DNA of 64,000 nt from Novosphingobium sp. 28-62-57 (GCA_002256985.1 NCGO01000010.1:60470-124469), one strand, 5' to 3'. Positions 7,706 to 16,763 are shown, counted from the stretch's first letter. Made by a program: numbers and translations. Notes: generated by a model not told the origin, from the sequence alone.

Positions 7706-8331
7706 GCCGCCCCCTGATCGTCAGCGATTGTGACGAGGTGCTGCTGCACATGGTCGCCCCCTTCCGCGATTGGCTGGGGGAGAAGGAGGGCATCACCTTC
7801 AAGATGGATAGCGCCGATTTTTCCAAGGCGATGCGCTTTGCCAAGGACGGCTCTCTGGTGCCGACCGAACAGATATGGAGCCTGCTCAACAAGTTCTTCG
7901 ATACCGAAATGTATCGCCAGCAGGCCATCGCAGGCGCAGTGGCGGGGATCAACACAGTGGCGGAAGGTGCCGATGTGGTGATCCTGACCAACCTCAACGA
8001 TCACCGCCGCGAAACCCGCGCCAAGCAACTGGCCGATGTCGGCATCAATGCCCGCGTCTTCACCAATCAGGGGCCGAAAGGCCCGGCGCTCAAGGCGATC
8101 CTCGATGAGTACAACCCTAGCCGCGCGCTGTTCATCGACGATCTGCCGCAGCACCACGATTCGGTTTCACAACTGACGCCGGACGTGATCCGCCTACACT
8201 TGTGCGGCGAACCGCTGCTTGCCCCGCACATCGATTGCGCGCATCAGGCGGGCCATGCCCATGCGCGGATTGACGATTGGGAAGCGGCACTGCCCTGGAT
8301 TATTGAACAGATTCATGGAGAAGATGCGTGA
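7702..8331 (+). CDS. HAD-superfamily phosphohydrolase
   Basis: 209 residues with the HAD catalytic motifs: motif I SDCDEV (nucleophile D9, acid D11), motif II ILTNL (about 93-97), a GPKGPALK lysine loop (motif III) and motif IV LFIDDLP (about 148-154). The helical cap lies between motifs I and II. Such enzymes hydrolyse small phosphate esters; the substrate is not identifiable. The gene starts in ATGA overlap with the DUF3572 gene and ends in GTGA overlap with the RidA gene, so the genes form a tightly coupled operon. Confidence 0.8.
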   Translation: MSRPLIVSDCDEVLLHMVAPFRDWLGEKEGITFKMDSADFSKAMRFAKDGSLVPTEQIWSLLNKFFDTEMYRQQAIAGAVAGINTVAEGADVVILTNLNDHRRETRAKQLADVGINARVFTNQGPKGPALKAILDEYNPSRALFIDDLPQHHDSVSQLTPDVIRLHLCGEPLLAPHIDCAHQAGHAHARIDDWEAALPWIIEQIHGEDA

Positions 8332-8795
8332 GCGATAGCGTTGAGGCCCGGCTGGCTGACCTTGGCCATACTTTGCCTGCGGCTGCCGCGCCGGTGGCCG
8401 CCTATGTGCCCACTGTGCTGGCAGGCGGATTGCTGCACGTGTCGGGCCAGTTGCCGTTCATTGATGGCCAGCTGGCGACGGGCCGTTTGGGTGAGGACGT
8501 GAGCCTTGAACAGGGCACCGCCGCCGCTCAGGCCTGCGCGCTGATGATCCTCGCGCAGGTCAAAGCGGCATTGGGCTCGCTCGACCGGGTGGAGCGCGTG
8601 GTAAAGCTGGGCGCGTTCATCTCTTCAACCGGCACCTTCACCGATCAGCCCAAGGTCGCCAACGGCGCGTCCGAACTGATGGTGGCCGCTTTTGGCGATG
8701 CCGGAAAACATGCGCGCAGCGCGGTGGGCGTGCCGGTGCTGCCGCTTGGCGCTGCGGTGGAAGTCGATGCTATCCTTGCCATTCGCCCTGCTTGA
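8328..8795 (+). CDS. RidA/YjgF family protein
   Basis: 155 residues of the RidA (YjgF/YER057c/UK114) family, trimeric proteins that deaminate reactive enamine/imine intermediates of PLP enzymes. Visible are LLHVSGQLPF (about 36-45), RVERVVKLGAFIS (about 85-97) and a conserved C-terminal HARSAVGVPVLPLGAAVEVDAI block containing the family arginine. This longer form with an N-terminal ADLGH-type segment resembles the cytoplasmic COG0251 subgroup common in Alphaproteobacteria. It starts with GTG in a 4-base overlap with the HAD gene. Confidence 0.85.
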   Translation: MSDSVEARLADLGHTLPAAAAPVAAYVPTVLAGGLLHVSGQLPFIDGQLATGRLGEDVSLEQGTAAAQACALMILAQVKAALGSLDRVERVVKLGAFISSTGTFTDQPKVANGASELMVAAFGDAGKHARSAVGVPVLPLGAAVEVDAILAIRPA

Positions 8796-9543
8796 CCGCT
8801 TCCTCGTCCCCGCGCCAAAGGACGCGCGGGTCGGCTGGTTGAAGGGGCGCAGCTATGCCCATCGCGGGCTGCATGGGTCCGGCGTGCCGGAGAATTCGCC
8901 CAAGGCTTTCGCGCTTGCCATCGAACGCGGCCTTGGCATCGAATGCGATGTGCAGCGCACGGTCGATGGGCAGGCGGTGGTCTTCCACGATTGGGAGCTT
9001 GACCGCCTGACCGGTGAGACCGGCGCAGTGATAGACCGCCGCGCCGATGATCTGGCCAAGATCCCGCTGACCGGCAGCACCGATTGCATCCCCACCTTGC
9101 GCGCGTTCCTCGATCAGGTGGCGGGTCAGGTTCCGGTCCTGATCGAGCTGAAATCAAAGGCGGAAATCCGCGTCGCACCCCTATGCCTCGCCGTGCGCCG
9201 CGCGCTGGAGGGCTATCAGGGCCAGGTGGCGGTGATGAGCTTCGACCCGCGCGTCAGCCGCTGGTTCGCGCGCCATTCGCCGCATATCGTCCACGGGCTT
9301 GTGGTGACGGAGAACGGCAGCCGCACGCTGCCTGCCACGCTCAAACTGCACATGGCCTTCTGGCAGGCCCGCCCGCTGTTCCTCGCATGGGACGTGCGCG
9401 ATCTGCCCAGCAAGTTCGTTGCCACGCAGCGCTGGCGCGGGTTCCCGGTGCTGACATGGACCGTCCGCTCGCCCGATCACGCCGCGCGCGCTGCAGACTG
9501 TGCCGATGGACCTATTGCCGAAGGCCCGGGCATCGGGGCATGA
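8767..9543 (+). CDS. Glycerophosphodiester phosphodiesterase family protein
   Basis: 258 residues with a GDPD TIM-barrel pattern: AHRGLHG (catalytic His-Arg), ENSPKAF, IECDVQRTVDGQAVVFHDWELDRLTG split over beta-2/3 (metal-binding Glu/Asp and second His) and ELKSK near the middle. It cleaves glycerophosphodiesters to glycerol-3-phosphate and an alcohol. No signal peptide is evident, so it is probably cytoplasmic. The ATG at 8767 overlaps the end of the RidA gene by 29 bases; the longer open frame is a shadow of that gene. Confidence 0.87.
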   Translation: MLSLPFALLDRFLVPAPKDARVGWLKGRSYAHRGLHGSGVPENSPKAFALAIERGLGIECDVQRTVDGQAVVFHDWELDRLTGETGAVIDRRADDLAKIPLTGSTDCIPTLRAFLDQVAGQVPVLIELKSKAEIRVAPLCLAVRRALEGYQGQVAVMSFDPRVSRWFARHSPHIVHGLVVTENGSRTLPATLKLHMAFWQARPLFLAWDVRDLPSKFVATQRWRGFPVLTWTVRSPDHAARAADCADGPIAEGPGIGA

Positions 9544-9550
9544 CCCCTGC

Positions 9551-10681
9551 GTGACTTACACCGCGCGCATCCACAAATCGGTCTCGGAGATCGCTCCTGA
9601 AGATTGGGACCGGCTGGCCGGTGATGGCAACCCTTTCGTTTCCCACGCTTTCCTGAAGCTGCTGGAAGACTCCGGCTCAGTCGGTGGCCGCTCCGGCTGG
9701 TCACCGCTGCCCATCGTGATCGAAGGCGAAGATGGGCGTCCTGCCGCCGCGCTTCCCGCCTATCTGAAAAGCCACAGCCAGGGCGAATACGTGTTCGACC
9801 ATTCCTGGGCGGACGCATGGCACCGCGCGGGCGGGGACTATTACCCCAAGCTGCAAATCGCCGCGCCCTTCACCCCCGCCACCGGCCCGCGCCTGCTGCT
9901 GGGAGGCCGTCCTGACCTTGCGACGCCCTTGCTGCGCGCGGCAGAGCAACTGTGCGATACCAATGGCTTATCGTCCGCCCACGCGACTTTCATCACGCCC
10001 GAACAGATGCCGCTGTTCGAAGCCGCTGGCTGGCTCCCGCGCAGCGATATCCAGTTCCACTGGACCAATCGCGGCTACGCCAGCTTCGCCGATTTCCTTG
10101 GGCAGTTGTCCTCCGACAAGCGCAAGAACCTGCGCAAGGAGCGCGCCAAGGCGCAGGACGGCGTGGAAATCCGCCAGTTGACCGGCGATCAAATCCGCCC
10201 CGAACACTGGGACGCCTTCTGGCTGTTCTATCAGGACACCGGCCTGCGCAAATGGGGCCGCCCCTACCTGACGCGCGCCGCGTTTGACCTGATCGGTGAA
10301 CGCATGGCCGACAAGGTGCTGCTGGTGCTGGCGTTTCTCGATGATCAACCGGTGGCAGGCGCGATCAACTTCATCGGCAAAGACGCGCTCTATGGCCGCT
10401 ACTGGGGCGCACTGGTGGAGAAGCCCTTCCTCCACTTCGAACTGTGCTATTATCAGGCAATAGACGCCGCCATCGCACTGGGCCTCGCGCGCGTTGAGGC
10501 AGGCGCGCAGGGCGGCCACAAACTGGCGCGCGGCTACGAACCCGTCCAGACCCTTTCGGCCCACTACATCGCCGACCCGAACTTCCGTCGCGCCGTGGCC
10601 GATTTTCTGGAACGCGAACGGGCAGGGGTGGCTCAGGACCAACTGGTGCTGGGCACGCGGACGCCGTTCAAGAAGGGGTGA
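9551..10681 (+). CDS. FemAB-like GNAT acyltransferase (DUF482, peptidoglycan biosynthesis/recognition)
   Basis: About 376 residues beginning at GTG 9551, seven bases after the GDPD stop. Features: NPFVSHAFLKLLEDSGSVG near the N-terminus, HSWADAWHRAGGDYYPKLQ (about 79-97), LSSDKRKNLRKERAKA in the middle and a C-terminal GNAT-like half with GRYWGALVEKPFLHFELCYY and GAQGGHKLARGYEP. These are hallmarks of the DUF482/COG3146 family, annotated as peptidoglycan biosynthesis/recognition and structurally a double-GNAT fold. The substrate is unknown. It is the last gene of the DUF3572-HAD-RidA-GDPD run and is followed by a palindromic repeat. Confidence 0.8.
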   Translation: MTYTARIHKSVSEIAPEDWDRLAGDGNPFVSHAFLKLLEDSGSVGGRSGWSPLPIVIEGEDGRPAAALPAYLKSHSQGEYVFDHSWADAWHRAGGDYYPKLQIAAPFTPATGPRLLLGGRPDLATPLLRAAEQLCDTNGLSSAHATFITPEQMPLFEAAGWLPRSDIQFHWTNRGYASFADFLGQLSSDKRKNLRKERAKAQDGVEIRQLTGDQIRPEHWDAFWLFYQDTGLRKWGRPYLTRAAFDLIGERMADKVLLVLAFLDDQPVAGAINFIGKDALYGRYWGALVEKPFLHFELCYYQAIDAAIALGLARVEAGAQGGHKLARGYEPVQTLSAHYIADPNFRRAVADFLERERAGVAQDQLVLGTRTPFKKG

Positions 10682-10715
10682 GGGGGTGAATTTTCGCTAC
10701 CACCCCACTATCCTC

Positions 10716-10819
10716 GTCACCCCGGGCTTGACCCGGGGTCCCGCTTTTTCATGCACCACCCGATCAAACCGCACCGTCGCGCAAAAGGCAGCGGGACCCC
10801 GGGTCAAGCCCGGGGTGAC
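10716..10819. repeat. Inverted repeat (GTCACCCCGGGCTTGACCCGG)
   Basis: Arms 10716-10744 and 10791-10819 are near-identical inverted copies. This is a REP-like element common in sphingomonads, lying in the 287-base gap between the FemAB-like and DUF2946 genes. The rest of that gap shows no gene. Confidence 0.85.
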
Positions 10820-10968
10820 GGCAGGTTTTGGGAGAGGGTGGGGCGAACTGGGACGGCGGAAAGTGGGTGGGAAGGCGAATAGCGGCTTTCCCCCCCATCT
10901 TCCGGATCAGGGAGCGCCAATGATACAAGATGACTTGGCGATTTCTCTGCGCTAGAGGCGCGTCCGCA

Positions 10969-11385
10969 ATGTCCAGCCTTCGCGCCCTTAGCCATAGATA
11001 TGCCCGGCTCACGCTAGTGCTCGTGGTGCTTGCCCTGGCGGTAAAGGCGCTGGTGCCAGCAGGCTACATGATCTCGTCCAATGGCGAGCGCTTTCTGACG
11101 GTGACGATCTGCGCCGATGCCAGCGGCACGCCGAAGCAGATGCGGATTGCTATTCCGGACAAGAATGAAAAGGGCGGCGACCATTCCGAGGCGGCAGACA
11201 AGTCTCAGCCTTGCGCCTTTTCCGGGCTTGGCCATGCGGCGCTCGGCGGGGCCGATCAACTTTTGCTGGCCGCTGCACTGGCGTTCATCCTGCTGGTCGG
11301 GCTTGCGCCGCTCCGGGGGCCGCCTGCTCGTGACCTTGCCTTCCTCCGCCCGCCACTGCGTGGGCCGCCCTCCCTTTCCGTCTGA
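10969..11385 (+). CDS. DUF2946 family membrane-anchored protein
   Basis: 138 residues: an N-terminal membrane anchor (LTLVLVVLALAVKALVPAGY), a periplasmic stretch with two cysteines and histidines (TICAD, PCAFSGLGH) and a second hydrophobic helix (about 97-113), then a Pro/Arg tail. The PAGYM motif and spaced Cys/His are typical of DUF2946, often found beside copper and TonB genes. It lies upstream of a TonB receptor and a PepSY protein on the same strand, so a metal-handling role is inferred. I chose ATG 10969 over the longer start because the anchor then begins near the N-terminus. Confidence 0.75.
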   Translation: MSSLRALSHRYARLTLVLVVLALAVKALVPAGYMISSNGERFLTVTICADASGTPKQMRIAIPDKNEKGGDHSEAADKSQPCAFSGLGHAALGGADQLLLAAALAFILLVGLAPLRGPPARDLAFLRPPLRGPPSLSV

Positions 11386-11513
11386 TCGTCAGGCTTTGCG
11401 CAGGGGTGTCTGACCCCGGCGCGTAAAGCCGCTTCGCTCACTGACCCGCCAAGGCAGGGTCGATGGCGCTCCGCCGCATCACAGGCGCGCGCCGACGGAA
11501 ATTGGGATACATC

Positions 11514-13655
11514 ATGCAAATCAACACTGTGAAGCGCGCTCTCATGGGCGCAACCATGCTTGCCGCAACGACTGGCGCTTTCAACGCCCCGCTTCAGGCC
11601 CAGGGCATCGGCCAGCGGCAGGACGAGATCATCGTCACCGCCAGCCTTCAGGGCAACCCCACGGCGCCTACGCCTGAAGCCGCCCGCAAGGAGCTGGAAC
11701 GCGTCCCCGGGGCAACCGGCCTGGTGGAGGACGAAGGCTTTGCCGACATCTTCGCCCAGTCGATCGGCGATGTGCTGGAACTGACCCCCGGCGTCTTCGC
11801 CGATACCAGCGCCCAGCGCGAAAGCCGCATCTCGATCCGAGGCTCGGGCCTCAATTCGAGCTTCGAGCGCCGCGGCCTCACCGTGCTGCGCGACGGGGTG
11901 CCGATCAGCCGCGCATCGGGGGCGACCGAGTTTCAGGAGGTAGACCCGCTCACCATCCGCTACATGGAGGTGTTCAAGGGCGCCAACGGCTTGCGCTACG
12001 GGGCGGCATCGCTCGGCGGGGCGGTCAATATCGTAAGCCCGACCGGCCGCACTGCTCGCGCGCCCATCGCCCTGCGCGCCGAGGGTGGCAGCTTCTCCAC
12101 CTTCCGCGGCAATGCCTCGCTGTCGGGCAAGAGCGGGGATATTGACTATTGGGGCGGAATTACTGGCCTCACCAGCGACGGCTATCGCGAACACAGCGAG
12201 GTGCGCAGCCTTTATGGCCACGGCAACCTCGGCTGGCGGGTGTCGGACAATATCGAGACGCGGTTCTATGTCACCGCGCTGTCGGACAATTTCGAGCTGG
12301 CAGGCAGCTTGCGCCTTGCCGACGCGCTCGCCAATCCGCGCGCGGCAGGGCGGCCTGTGACGGTCGGACCGTTCTTCCCCGGCGGGCCGGTTACCGTGCT
12401 CGACCCCGGCCCCGTCGCCGACGACTGGGATCGCAATCTTGACGTCTACCGCGTGTCGAATCTGACCGTGCTCGACTTGGGCAGCACTGATCTTGAATTC
12501 GGCGCATGGTATGCGCGCCGCAATCTCGACCACGCGATCACCCGCTTTGCCGGGATCATCGTGCAGGGCGAGGACGAGGTCGGCGTATCGACCCGCCTGT
12601 CCGGCAGCCTCCCCTTCCTCACCGATCAGAGCCGCTGGCAGGTTGGGGCGATCTATGCCTTCTCCAGCAATGACGCCAAGACCTTCGCGAATGAGTCGGG
12701 CGTGCGCGGGGCGCTCAGAACTCAGTCGGATCAGGACTCGGACACGCTCACCGTCTATGGCCAGGCCGATCTCGGGCTGACCGACGCCGTCACGCTGATC
12801 GCAGGCGGGCAATATGCCCGCGCCACCCGCGATGTCACCGCGATCCTCAATGCGGTGACGGGCCGAGGCGAATATGACCAGTTCAATCCGCGCCTCGGCC
12901 TGCTGGTGGATGCGGCCGAGGACATCCAGTTCTTTGGCAATATCAGCCGCAGCTTCGAGGCGCCCAGCCTTGCCGATCTCACCAGCGGCGGGGCCTTCCC
13001 CTTCGCGCCATTGGATCCCCAGCGCGCGACCGTGTTCGAGGTGGGCACGCGCGGGCAGGCGGGGATCGTTTCGTGGGACATCGCGCTTTACCGGGCGGAA
13101 CTCGAGAACGAGTTTCTCGACCTCGCCGTACCGGGCGCGCGCGGACTCATTACGGTGACCACCAACGGGGACCGTACGATCCATCAGGGCCTCGAATTCG
13201 GGCTCGATGTGCGACCCTTCAAGGCGGCACTGGAGAAGAACGGACAAGCCTTGCGGCTGAGCGCGGCCTACACGTTCAACGATTTCACCTTCGATGATGA
13301 CGCAGTTTATGGCGACAACCAGCTCGCCGGCGTCCCGCGCCATGTGCTGATTGCCGAGGCACGGTTCGATCAGCTCGACAAGTTCTACCTCTCCACCACC
13401 CTGCGCTGGATTCCGGACGGTCCGTGGGCGGATTATGCCAACACCGAAAGGGCTCCCGGTTACGAGACCGTCCAGATCACCGCCGGGGTCACGCTGACCG
13501 AAGGCATCGAGCTGTTCGGTTCGGTCGAGAACCTGTTCGACACGGTGTTCATCTCCAACGTCACCACCAACGCCAACCAGCGCCTCACCAACGAGGCGAT
13601 CTACACCCCCGGCCAAGGGCGCGCCGTCTTCGGCGGCCTGCGCGCGCGGTTCTGA
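11514..13655 (+). CDS. TonB-dependent outer-membrane receptor
   Basis: 713 residues with a signal peptide (ALMGATMLAATTGAFNAPL, cut near QAQ), a TonB-box-like DEIIVTA just after it, and a plug domain with ISIRGSG and the VEVFKGANGLRYGA-type block (read as MEVFKGANGLRYGAASLGGA). A 22-strand barrel follows, ending in a C-terminal FGGLRARF strand. It takes up a metal complex across the outer membrane using TonB energy. It is followed 11 bases downstream by a PepSY protein and preceded by DUF2946, which suggests copper or ferric-siderophore transport; the ligand cannot be assigned. A long antisense ORF over this gene is a GC-driven shadow. Confidence 0.93.
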   Translation: MQINTVKRALMGATMLAATTGAFNAPLQAQGIGQRQDEIIVTASLQGNPTAPTPEAARKELERVPGATGLVEDEGFADIFAQSIGDVLELTPGVFADTSAQRESRISIRGSGLNSSFERRGLTVLRDGVPISRASGATEFQEVDPLTIRYMEVFKGANGLRYGAASLGGAVNIVSPTGRTARAPIALRAEGGSFSTFRGNASLSGKSGDIDYWGGITGLTSDGYREHSEVRSLYGHGNLGWRVSDNIETRFYVTALSDNFELAGSLRLADALANPRAAGRPVTVGPFFPGGPVTVLDPGPVADDWDRNLDVYRVSNLTVLDLGSTDLEFGAWYARRNLDHAITRFAGIIVQGEDEVGVSTRLSGSLPFLTDQSRWQVGAIYAFSSNDAKTFANESGVRGALRTQSDQDSDTLTVYGQADLGLTDAVTLIAGGQYARATRDVTAILNAVTGRGEYDQFNPRLGLLVDAAEDIQFFGNISRSFEAPSLADLTSGGAFPFAPLDPQRATVFEVGTRGQAGIVSWDIALYRAELENEFLDLAVPGARGLITVTTNGDRTIHQGLEFGLDVRPFKAALEKNGQALRLSAAYTFNDFTFDDDAVYGDNQLAGVPRHVLIAEARFDQLDKFYLSTTLRWIPDGPWADYANTERAPGYETVQITAGVTLTEGIELFGSVENLFDTVFISNVTTNANQRLTNEAIYTPGQGRAVFGGLRARF

Positions 13656-13666
13656 GGGAGGCTGCA

Positions 13667-15310
13667 ATGAGCGTTAAGACCAAGACCGCGCGCTGGTCAT
13701 ACTCCAAGCACCAGTGGCTGGGGTTGATCGGCGGGATCAGTCTGTTGGTGTGGGGCCTTAGCGGCCTCACCCATATCGCCATGGTGCTGTTCGGCCCGCA
13801 GCAGGCGCAGTTCATGCCGCCTGCTGCGTCGGTCGCGCTCGAAGGGGCGCGGCCGATTGCCGAAACCCTTGCGAAAGAAGGCATTGCCGAAGCGGCGGCG
13901 GTGAAGACCGTCCCCGCCCCCGGCGGCGGGGTGCTGTGGCAGGTCACCCCGGCAGCAGACGGCGCGCGCCGTTACTTCCGCCCGGCCGACGGCAGCGAAG
14001 TGACCGGCGGCGACCGGGCGCAGGCCGAATTCCTCGCCCGCCACTACCTCGCGACCGATCGGGCGATCAGCTCGGCTAAGCTCCAAACGGAGTTCGATGC
14101 CGACTATCCCTGGGTCAACCGCCTGCTGCCGGTATGGAAGCTGGAATTCGCAGGCGAGGATGGCCTCACCGCCTATGTCCACACCGAAACCTCGAGCCTT
14201 GCGGCGGTGAACAACACCACCAAGACCCGCCTGCAATCGGTGTTCCGTGCGCTGCACACCTGGGAATGGGTGCCGCCGGGGATGGACTGGCTGCGTGTCG
14301 TGGTGATCGCCCTGATGGTCGGGAGCCTGCTGGCGCTCGGCCTGACCGGCGCGGCGATGCTCGTGACGGTGCGGCGCAAGAAGCGGCTGCCGGGAGCGCG
14401 GGGGTGGCATCGGATGGCGGGCTATGCGCTGGCGCTGCCGCTGGTCATGTTCTCGGCCTCGGGGATCTATCACCTGATCCAGTCGGCGCTGGTGCCGCCG
14501 GTGAGCCAGCTCAAGATGGGCCGCCCCGTCAATGTCGCGAGCGGCAAGTGGCCGGTCGAGGCCGACTGGGCGCTGATCGCCAAAGGGCGCGATATTGCCT
14601 CGGTCGCGCTGGTCGAGGGGGGCGAGGGGCAGCCGCTCTACCGCATCGGCCTTGCACCGAAAGCCCCGATGGGCGGAGGGGAGCATGATCACGGCCCCGC
14701 CAAGGCAGCGGCGGATCATGGCATGGCGGGCCACGATCACGCCGCAATGATGGCGGCGCAGGCGAAGACCCCTTCGACCGACGCCGAAATCCGCGAGGCA
14801 CGCTTCGCCGGTATCAAGCCTGATGGCCCGGCAATCTACCTCGATGCCGCGACAGGTGCGGTGGAGGCGTCAGGGGACAAAGACCTCGCCCGCGCGATCG
14901 CCCGCCGCTTCACCGGTGCGCCCGACAGCGCGGTGACGGGAGTGGAACTGGTCACCCGCTTCAGCCACGAATACGACTTCCGCAACAAGCGTCTTCCGGT
15001 CTGGCGGGTGGACTATGCCGAACCGGTGAAGGCCAGCCTGTTTGTCGATACCGGCACGGGCGTGCTGGTTGACCGTGTGGCCGACCACGAAAAGCCCGAA
15101 AGGCTGGTGTTTAGCTTCATTCACAAGTGGAACTTCCTGTTCCCGGTTGGAAGGCTTGCGCAGAACGTGCTGGTCGGGGCATTTGCCATTGCCCTGATCG
15201 GCTTCATGGCCGTGCTGGGGCTACGGATGGACCTTGTCCGCCGCCTTCGCGCAAGCCGGAATGGGCTGAAGCGGGAGGAACAATCAGCCACTGCATTCAC
15301 CCACGAATGA
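13667..15310 (+). CDS. PepSY-associated membrane protein with His/Met-rich insert
   Basis: 547 residues with four membrane helices (about 17-42, 208-234, 252-272 and 508-530) and PepSY domains in the two periplasmic loops. This is the architecture of the PiuB/YpfB-type proteins that partner TonB receptors and may reduce or process imported ferric or cupric complexes at the inner membrane. Histidines near the helices (H15, H36, H197, H248, H269) could bind haem. An unusual insert at about 340-362 is rich in His and Met (EHDHG, HGMAGHDHAAMM), pointing to metal binding, perhaps copper. GGGAGG precedes the ATG by about 5 bases. Confidence 0.85.
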   Translation: MSVKTKTARWSYSKHQWLGLIGGISLLVWGLSGLTHIAMVLFGPQQAQFMPPAASVALEGARPIAETLAKEGIAEAAAVKTVPAPGGGVLWQVTPAADGARRYFRPADGSEVTGGDRAQAEFLARHYLATDRAISSAKLQTEFDADYPWVNRLLPVWKLEFAGEDGLTAYVHTETSSLAAVNNTTKTRLQSVFRALHTWEWVPPGMDWLRVVVIALMVGSLLALGLTGAAMLVTVRRKKRLPGARGWHRMAGYALALPLVMFSASGIYHLIQSALVPPVSQLKMGRPVNVASGKWPVEADWALIAKGRDIASVALVEGGEGQPLYRIGLAPKAPMGGGEHDHGPAKAAADHGMAGHDHAAMMAAQAKTPSTDAEIREARFAGIKPDGPAIYLDAATGAVEASGDKDLARAIARRFTGAPDSAVTGVELVTRFSHEYDFRNKRLPVWRVDYAEPVKASLFVDTGTGVLVDRVADHEKPERLVFSFIHKWNFLFPVGRLAQNVLVGAFAIALIGFMAVLGLRMDLVRRLRASRNGLKREEQSATAFTHE

Positions 15311-15325
15311 GACGCCGCACACGGT

Positions 15326-15364
15326 ATGCCGCCATTCGCAAGGGTCTTTTGCGAATGGCGGCAT
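15326..15364 (+). terminator. Perfect 16-bp stem-loop after the PepSY gene
   Basis: Arms 15326-15341 and 15349-15364 pair perfectly around a 7-base loop, 15 bases after the PepSY stop and before the convergent parE. There is no long T-tract, so it may be a bidirectional or Rho-aided stop. Confidence 0.7.
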
Positions 15365-15481
15365 TGGGGTCGTGTCCTGAACGGCAGCTTTCGGCGCCCA
15401 AGGTGTCATTACAGCCGAAGAAATACGCATCAATTCCACACAAGCTATCGGTGGCCAGTGAACATCACGCGACGCGCCCCC

Positions 15482-15778
15482 TCAATTCAGCCCCAAAGCC
15501 GAATCATGATCCTGCCCCGGCCCGATAATCCGGTGAATGAAAACCCTATCCGGCTCTACCGAATAGAGAATCCCATACCCCTTCCATGATCGCCGCCGGA
15601 TGCCATGCTGTTCGTAGCGGGGGACCAGCGGAAAGGCGCGGGGCATATCGGCGAGGCGCTTGGCGATGTTGCGCAGTTCTTCGATGAACGAGATCGCGCG
15701 GGCCGGGTTGTCTTTTTCGATGAAGGTTCGGATCGCTTCAAGATTACGCAATGCCCGCGAGGACAGCGCAATTTTCAC
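15482..15778 (-). CDS. parE: ParE/RelE-superfamily toxin
   Basis: 98 residues with the ParE fold pattern: N-terminal LSSRALRNLEAIRTFIEK helix pair, a RRSWKGYGILYSVEPDRVFIHRI sheet region and a basic surface. ParE toxins poison DNA gyrase. The gene overlaps the upstream antitoxin by four bases (ATGA), the standard antitoxin-first arrangement. The sequence looks intact. Confidence 0.88.
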   Translation of the reverse strand: MKIALSSRALRNLEAIRTFIEKDNPARAISFIEELRNIAKRLADMPRAFPLVPRYEQHGIRRRSWKGYGILYSVEPDRVFIHRIIGPGQDHDSALGLN

Positions 15779-16053
15779 GCGCGCGCTGCACCGGTGGCTT
15801 GTGCGATGTCGGCAATCAACGCGTTACAGGCATCGCCTAAATCATGACCGCCACCCGCCTTCATCTCCTGAAGGCTTTCGTCAATCGATGCGTCGAGTTC
15901 CTTCAGCCAGCGTTCTTCATCGATGATCGCGCTTTGATCGCGGCGGATCAGGTCGCGCACATAGTCGCTGACGCTGGCGTATTGGCCGCTGTCGATGCGC
16001 TGCTGAACATAGTCCCGCATCGGATCGGGCAGCGAAACATTCATCGTGGCCAT
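15775..16053 (-). CDS. parD: ParD-like ribbon-helix-helix antitoxin
   Basis: 92 residues beginning MATMNVSLPDPMRDYVQQRI, the ribbon-helix-helix DNA-binding segment of ParD/CC2985-type antitoxins. A flexible acidic C-terminal region (DEERWLKELDASIDESLQEM) wraps the toxin. The ATG at 16053 has GGAGG about 10 bases upstream; the longer frame upstream would include the operator. It neutralises ParE and should autorepress the operon through the palindrome at 16077-16095. Confidence 0.9.
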   Translation of the reverse strand: MATMNVSLPDPMRDYVQQRIDSGQYASVSDYVRDLIRRDQSAIIDEERWLKELDASIDESLQEMKAGGGHDLGDACNALIADIAQATGAARA

Positions 16054-16076
16054 CGGCTGGATCCTCCAGCCGCTTA

Positions 16077-16095
16077 TATGGCAAAAATTGCCATA
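16077..16095. promoter_or_regulatory. Palindromic operator upstream of parDE
   Basis: A perfect 19-base palindrome, TATGGCAA-AAA-TTGCCATA, 23 bases before the parD start. The symmetry and position fit a ParD autorepression site overlapping the promoter. Confidence 0.7.
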
Positions 16096-16099
16096 AACT

Positions 16100-16444
16100 T
16101 CAAGCAGCCGCCCGGCCACTGCGCAGCCATTCACGCGCCCGGCGCTGGGCTTCGGCAATCTCGCGTGCGGTCATTTCATCGGCCACATCGGCGCGGCAGT
16201 GTGCGGCTTCCTCGTGCCCGCCCACGGCGGCAAGGTTGAACCACTTGTGCGCTTCGATCATGTCGCACTCCACGCCGTGGCTGCCGGTGGAATAAGCAAC
16301 GCCCAGATCGAACAGTGCGTTGGCATCGCCGTTGGCGGCGGCGGCAAGGCACGTGGCGACCAGCAGGTCGGCTGCTTCATGTGATTCGGCAATAACGGCT
16401 GGCGCGCACTCGTCGGCCACCAGCTTGATCCATGCTTGCGTCAT
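16100..16444 (-). CDS. Small Sel1-repeat protein
   Basis: 114 residues. The middle (AAANGDANALFDLGVAYSTGSHGV and EAHKWFNLAAVGGHEEAA) contains a Sel1-like repeat pair of the TPR-related solenoid type. The C-terminal part is a charged helix (REIAEAQRRAREWL). There is no signal peptide. Small SEL1 proteins of this kind are common in sphingomonads and are presumed protein-protein adaptors; the partner is unknown. The stop lies a few bases upstream of the parDE operator, so the two units are separate though on the same strand. Confidence 0.75.
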   Translation of the reverse strand: MTQAWIKLVADECAPAVIAESHEAADLLVATCLAAAANGDANALFDLGVAYSTGSHGVECDMIEAHKWFNLAAVGGHEEAAHCRADVADEMTAREIAEAQRRAREWLRSGRAAA

Positions 16445-16763
16445 AACCCCAAACCCCCTTCAGGAAGCCATTCCCCAAGCCCTTTGCGGGGGAGCCTCCG
16501 ACAGGGGTGAAAGTCACAATTCTTGGTCAATAAATGGTTAACGGCAAAGCAGATGTGTTTCCTGCCAAGACAGGTGCTCGATAACGCAGATGACCGTGCA
16601 CGCTTCACCCCGCCTTAATGCGCGATATGCGCCTAATCGCTTGTGCGGTTCACGGGCCAATCCTATAGGCGCGCCAGCACAAGAGTCTGCGCGCTGACCG
16701 GCGGAATCCGGTGGGATGAATGCAGGCCGGGAGGGGCGGATAGCTTGTTTTGCGGAGGGCCGT
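16445..16763. other. 319-base intergenic region, no gene seen
   Basis: Lies between the divergent Sel1 and dksA genes and probably holds both promoters. I find no convincing ORF, RNA gene or strong hairpin. The only clear signal is GGAGG just before the dksA start. Confidence 0.5.

Noticed and set aside
10764-11012. 82-codon reverse ORF before the DUF2946 gene
   Set aside because: Its peptide contains the HPGLDPGSR translation of the intergenic palindrome, so it reflects the repeat and not a gene.
11256-13667. 803-codon antisense ORF over the TonB receptor
   Set aside because: The opposite strand encodes a complete receptor with signal peptide, plug and barrel. The antisense product has no motif and arises from GC-rich codon bias.
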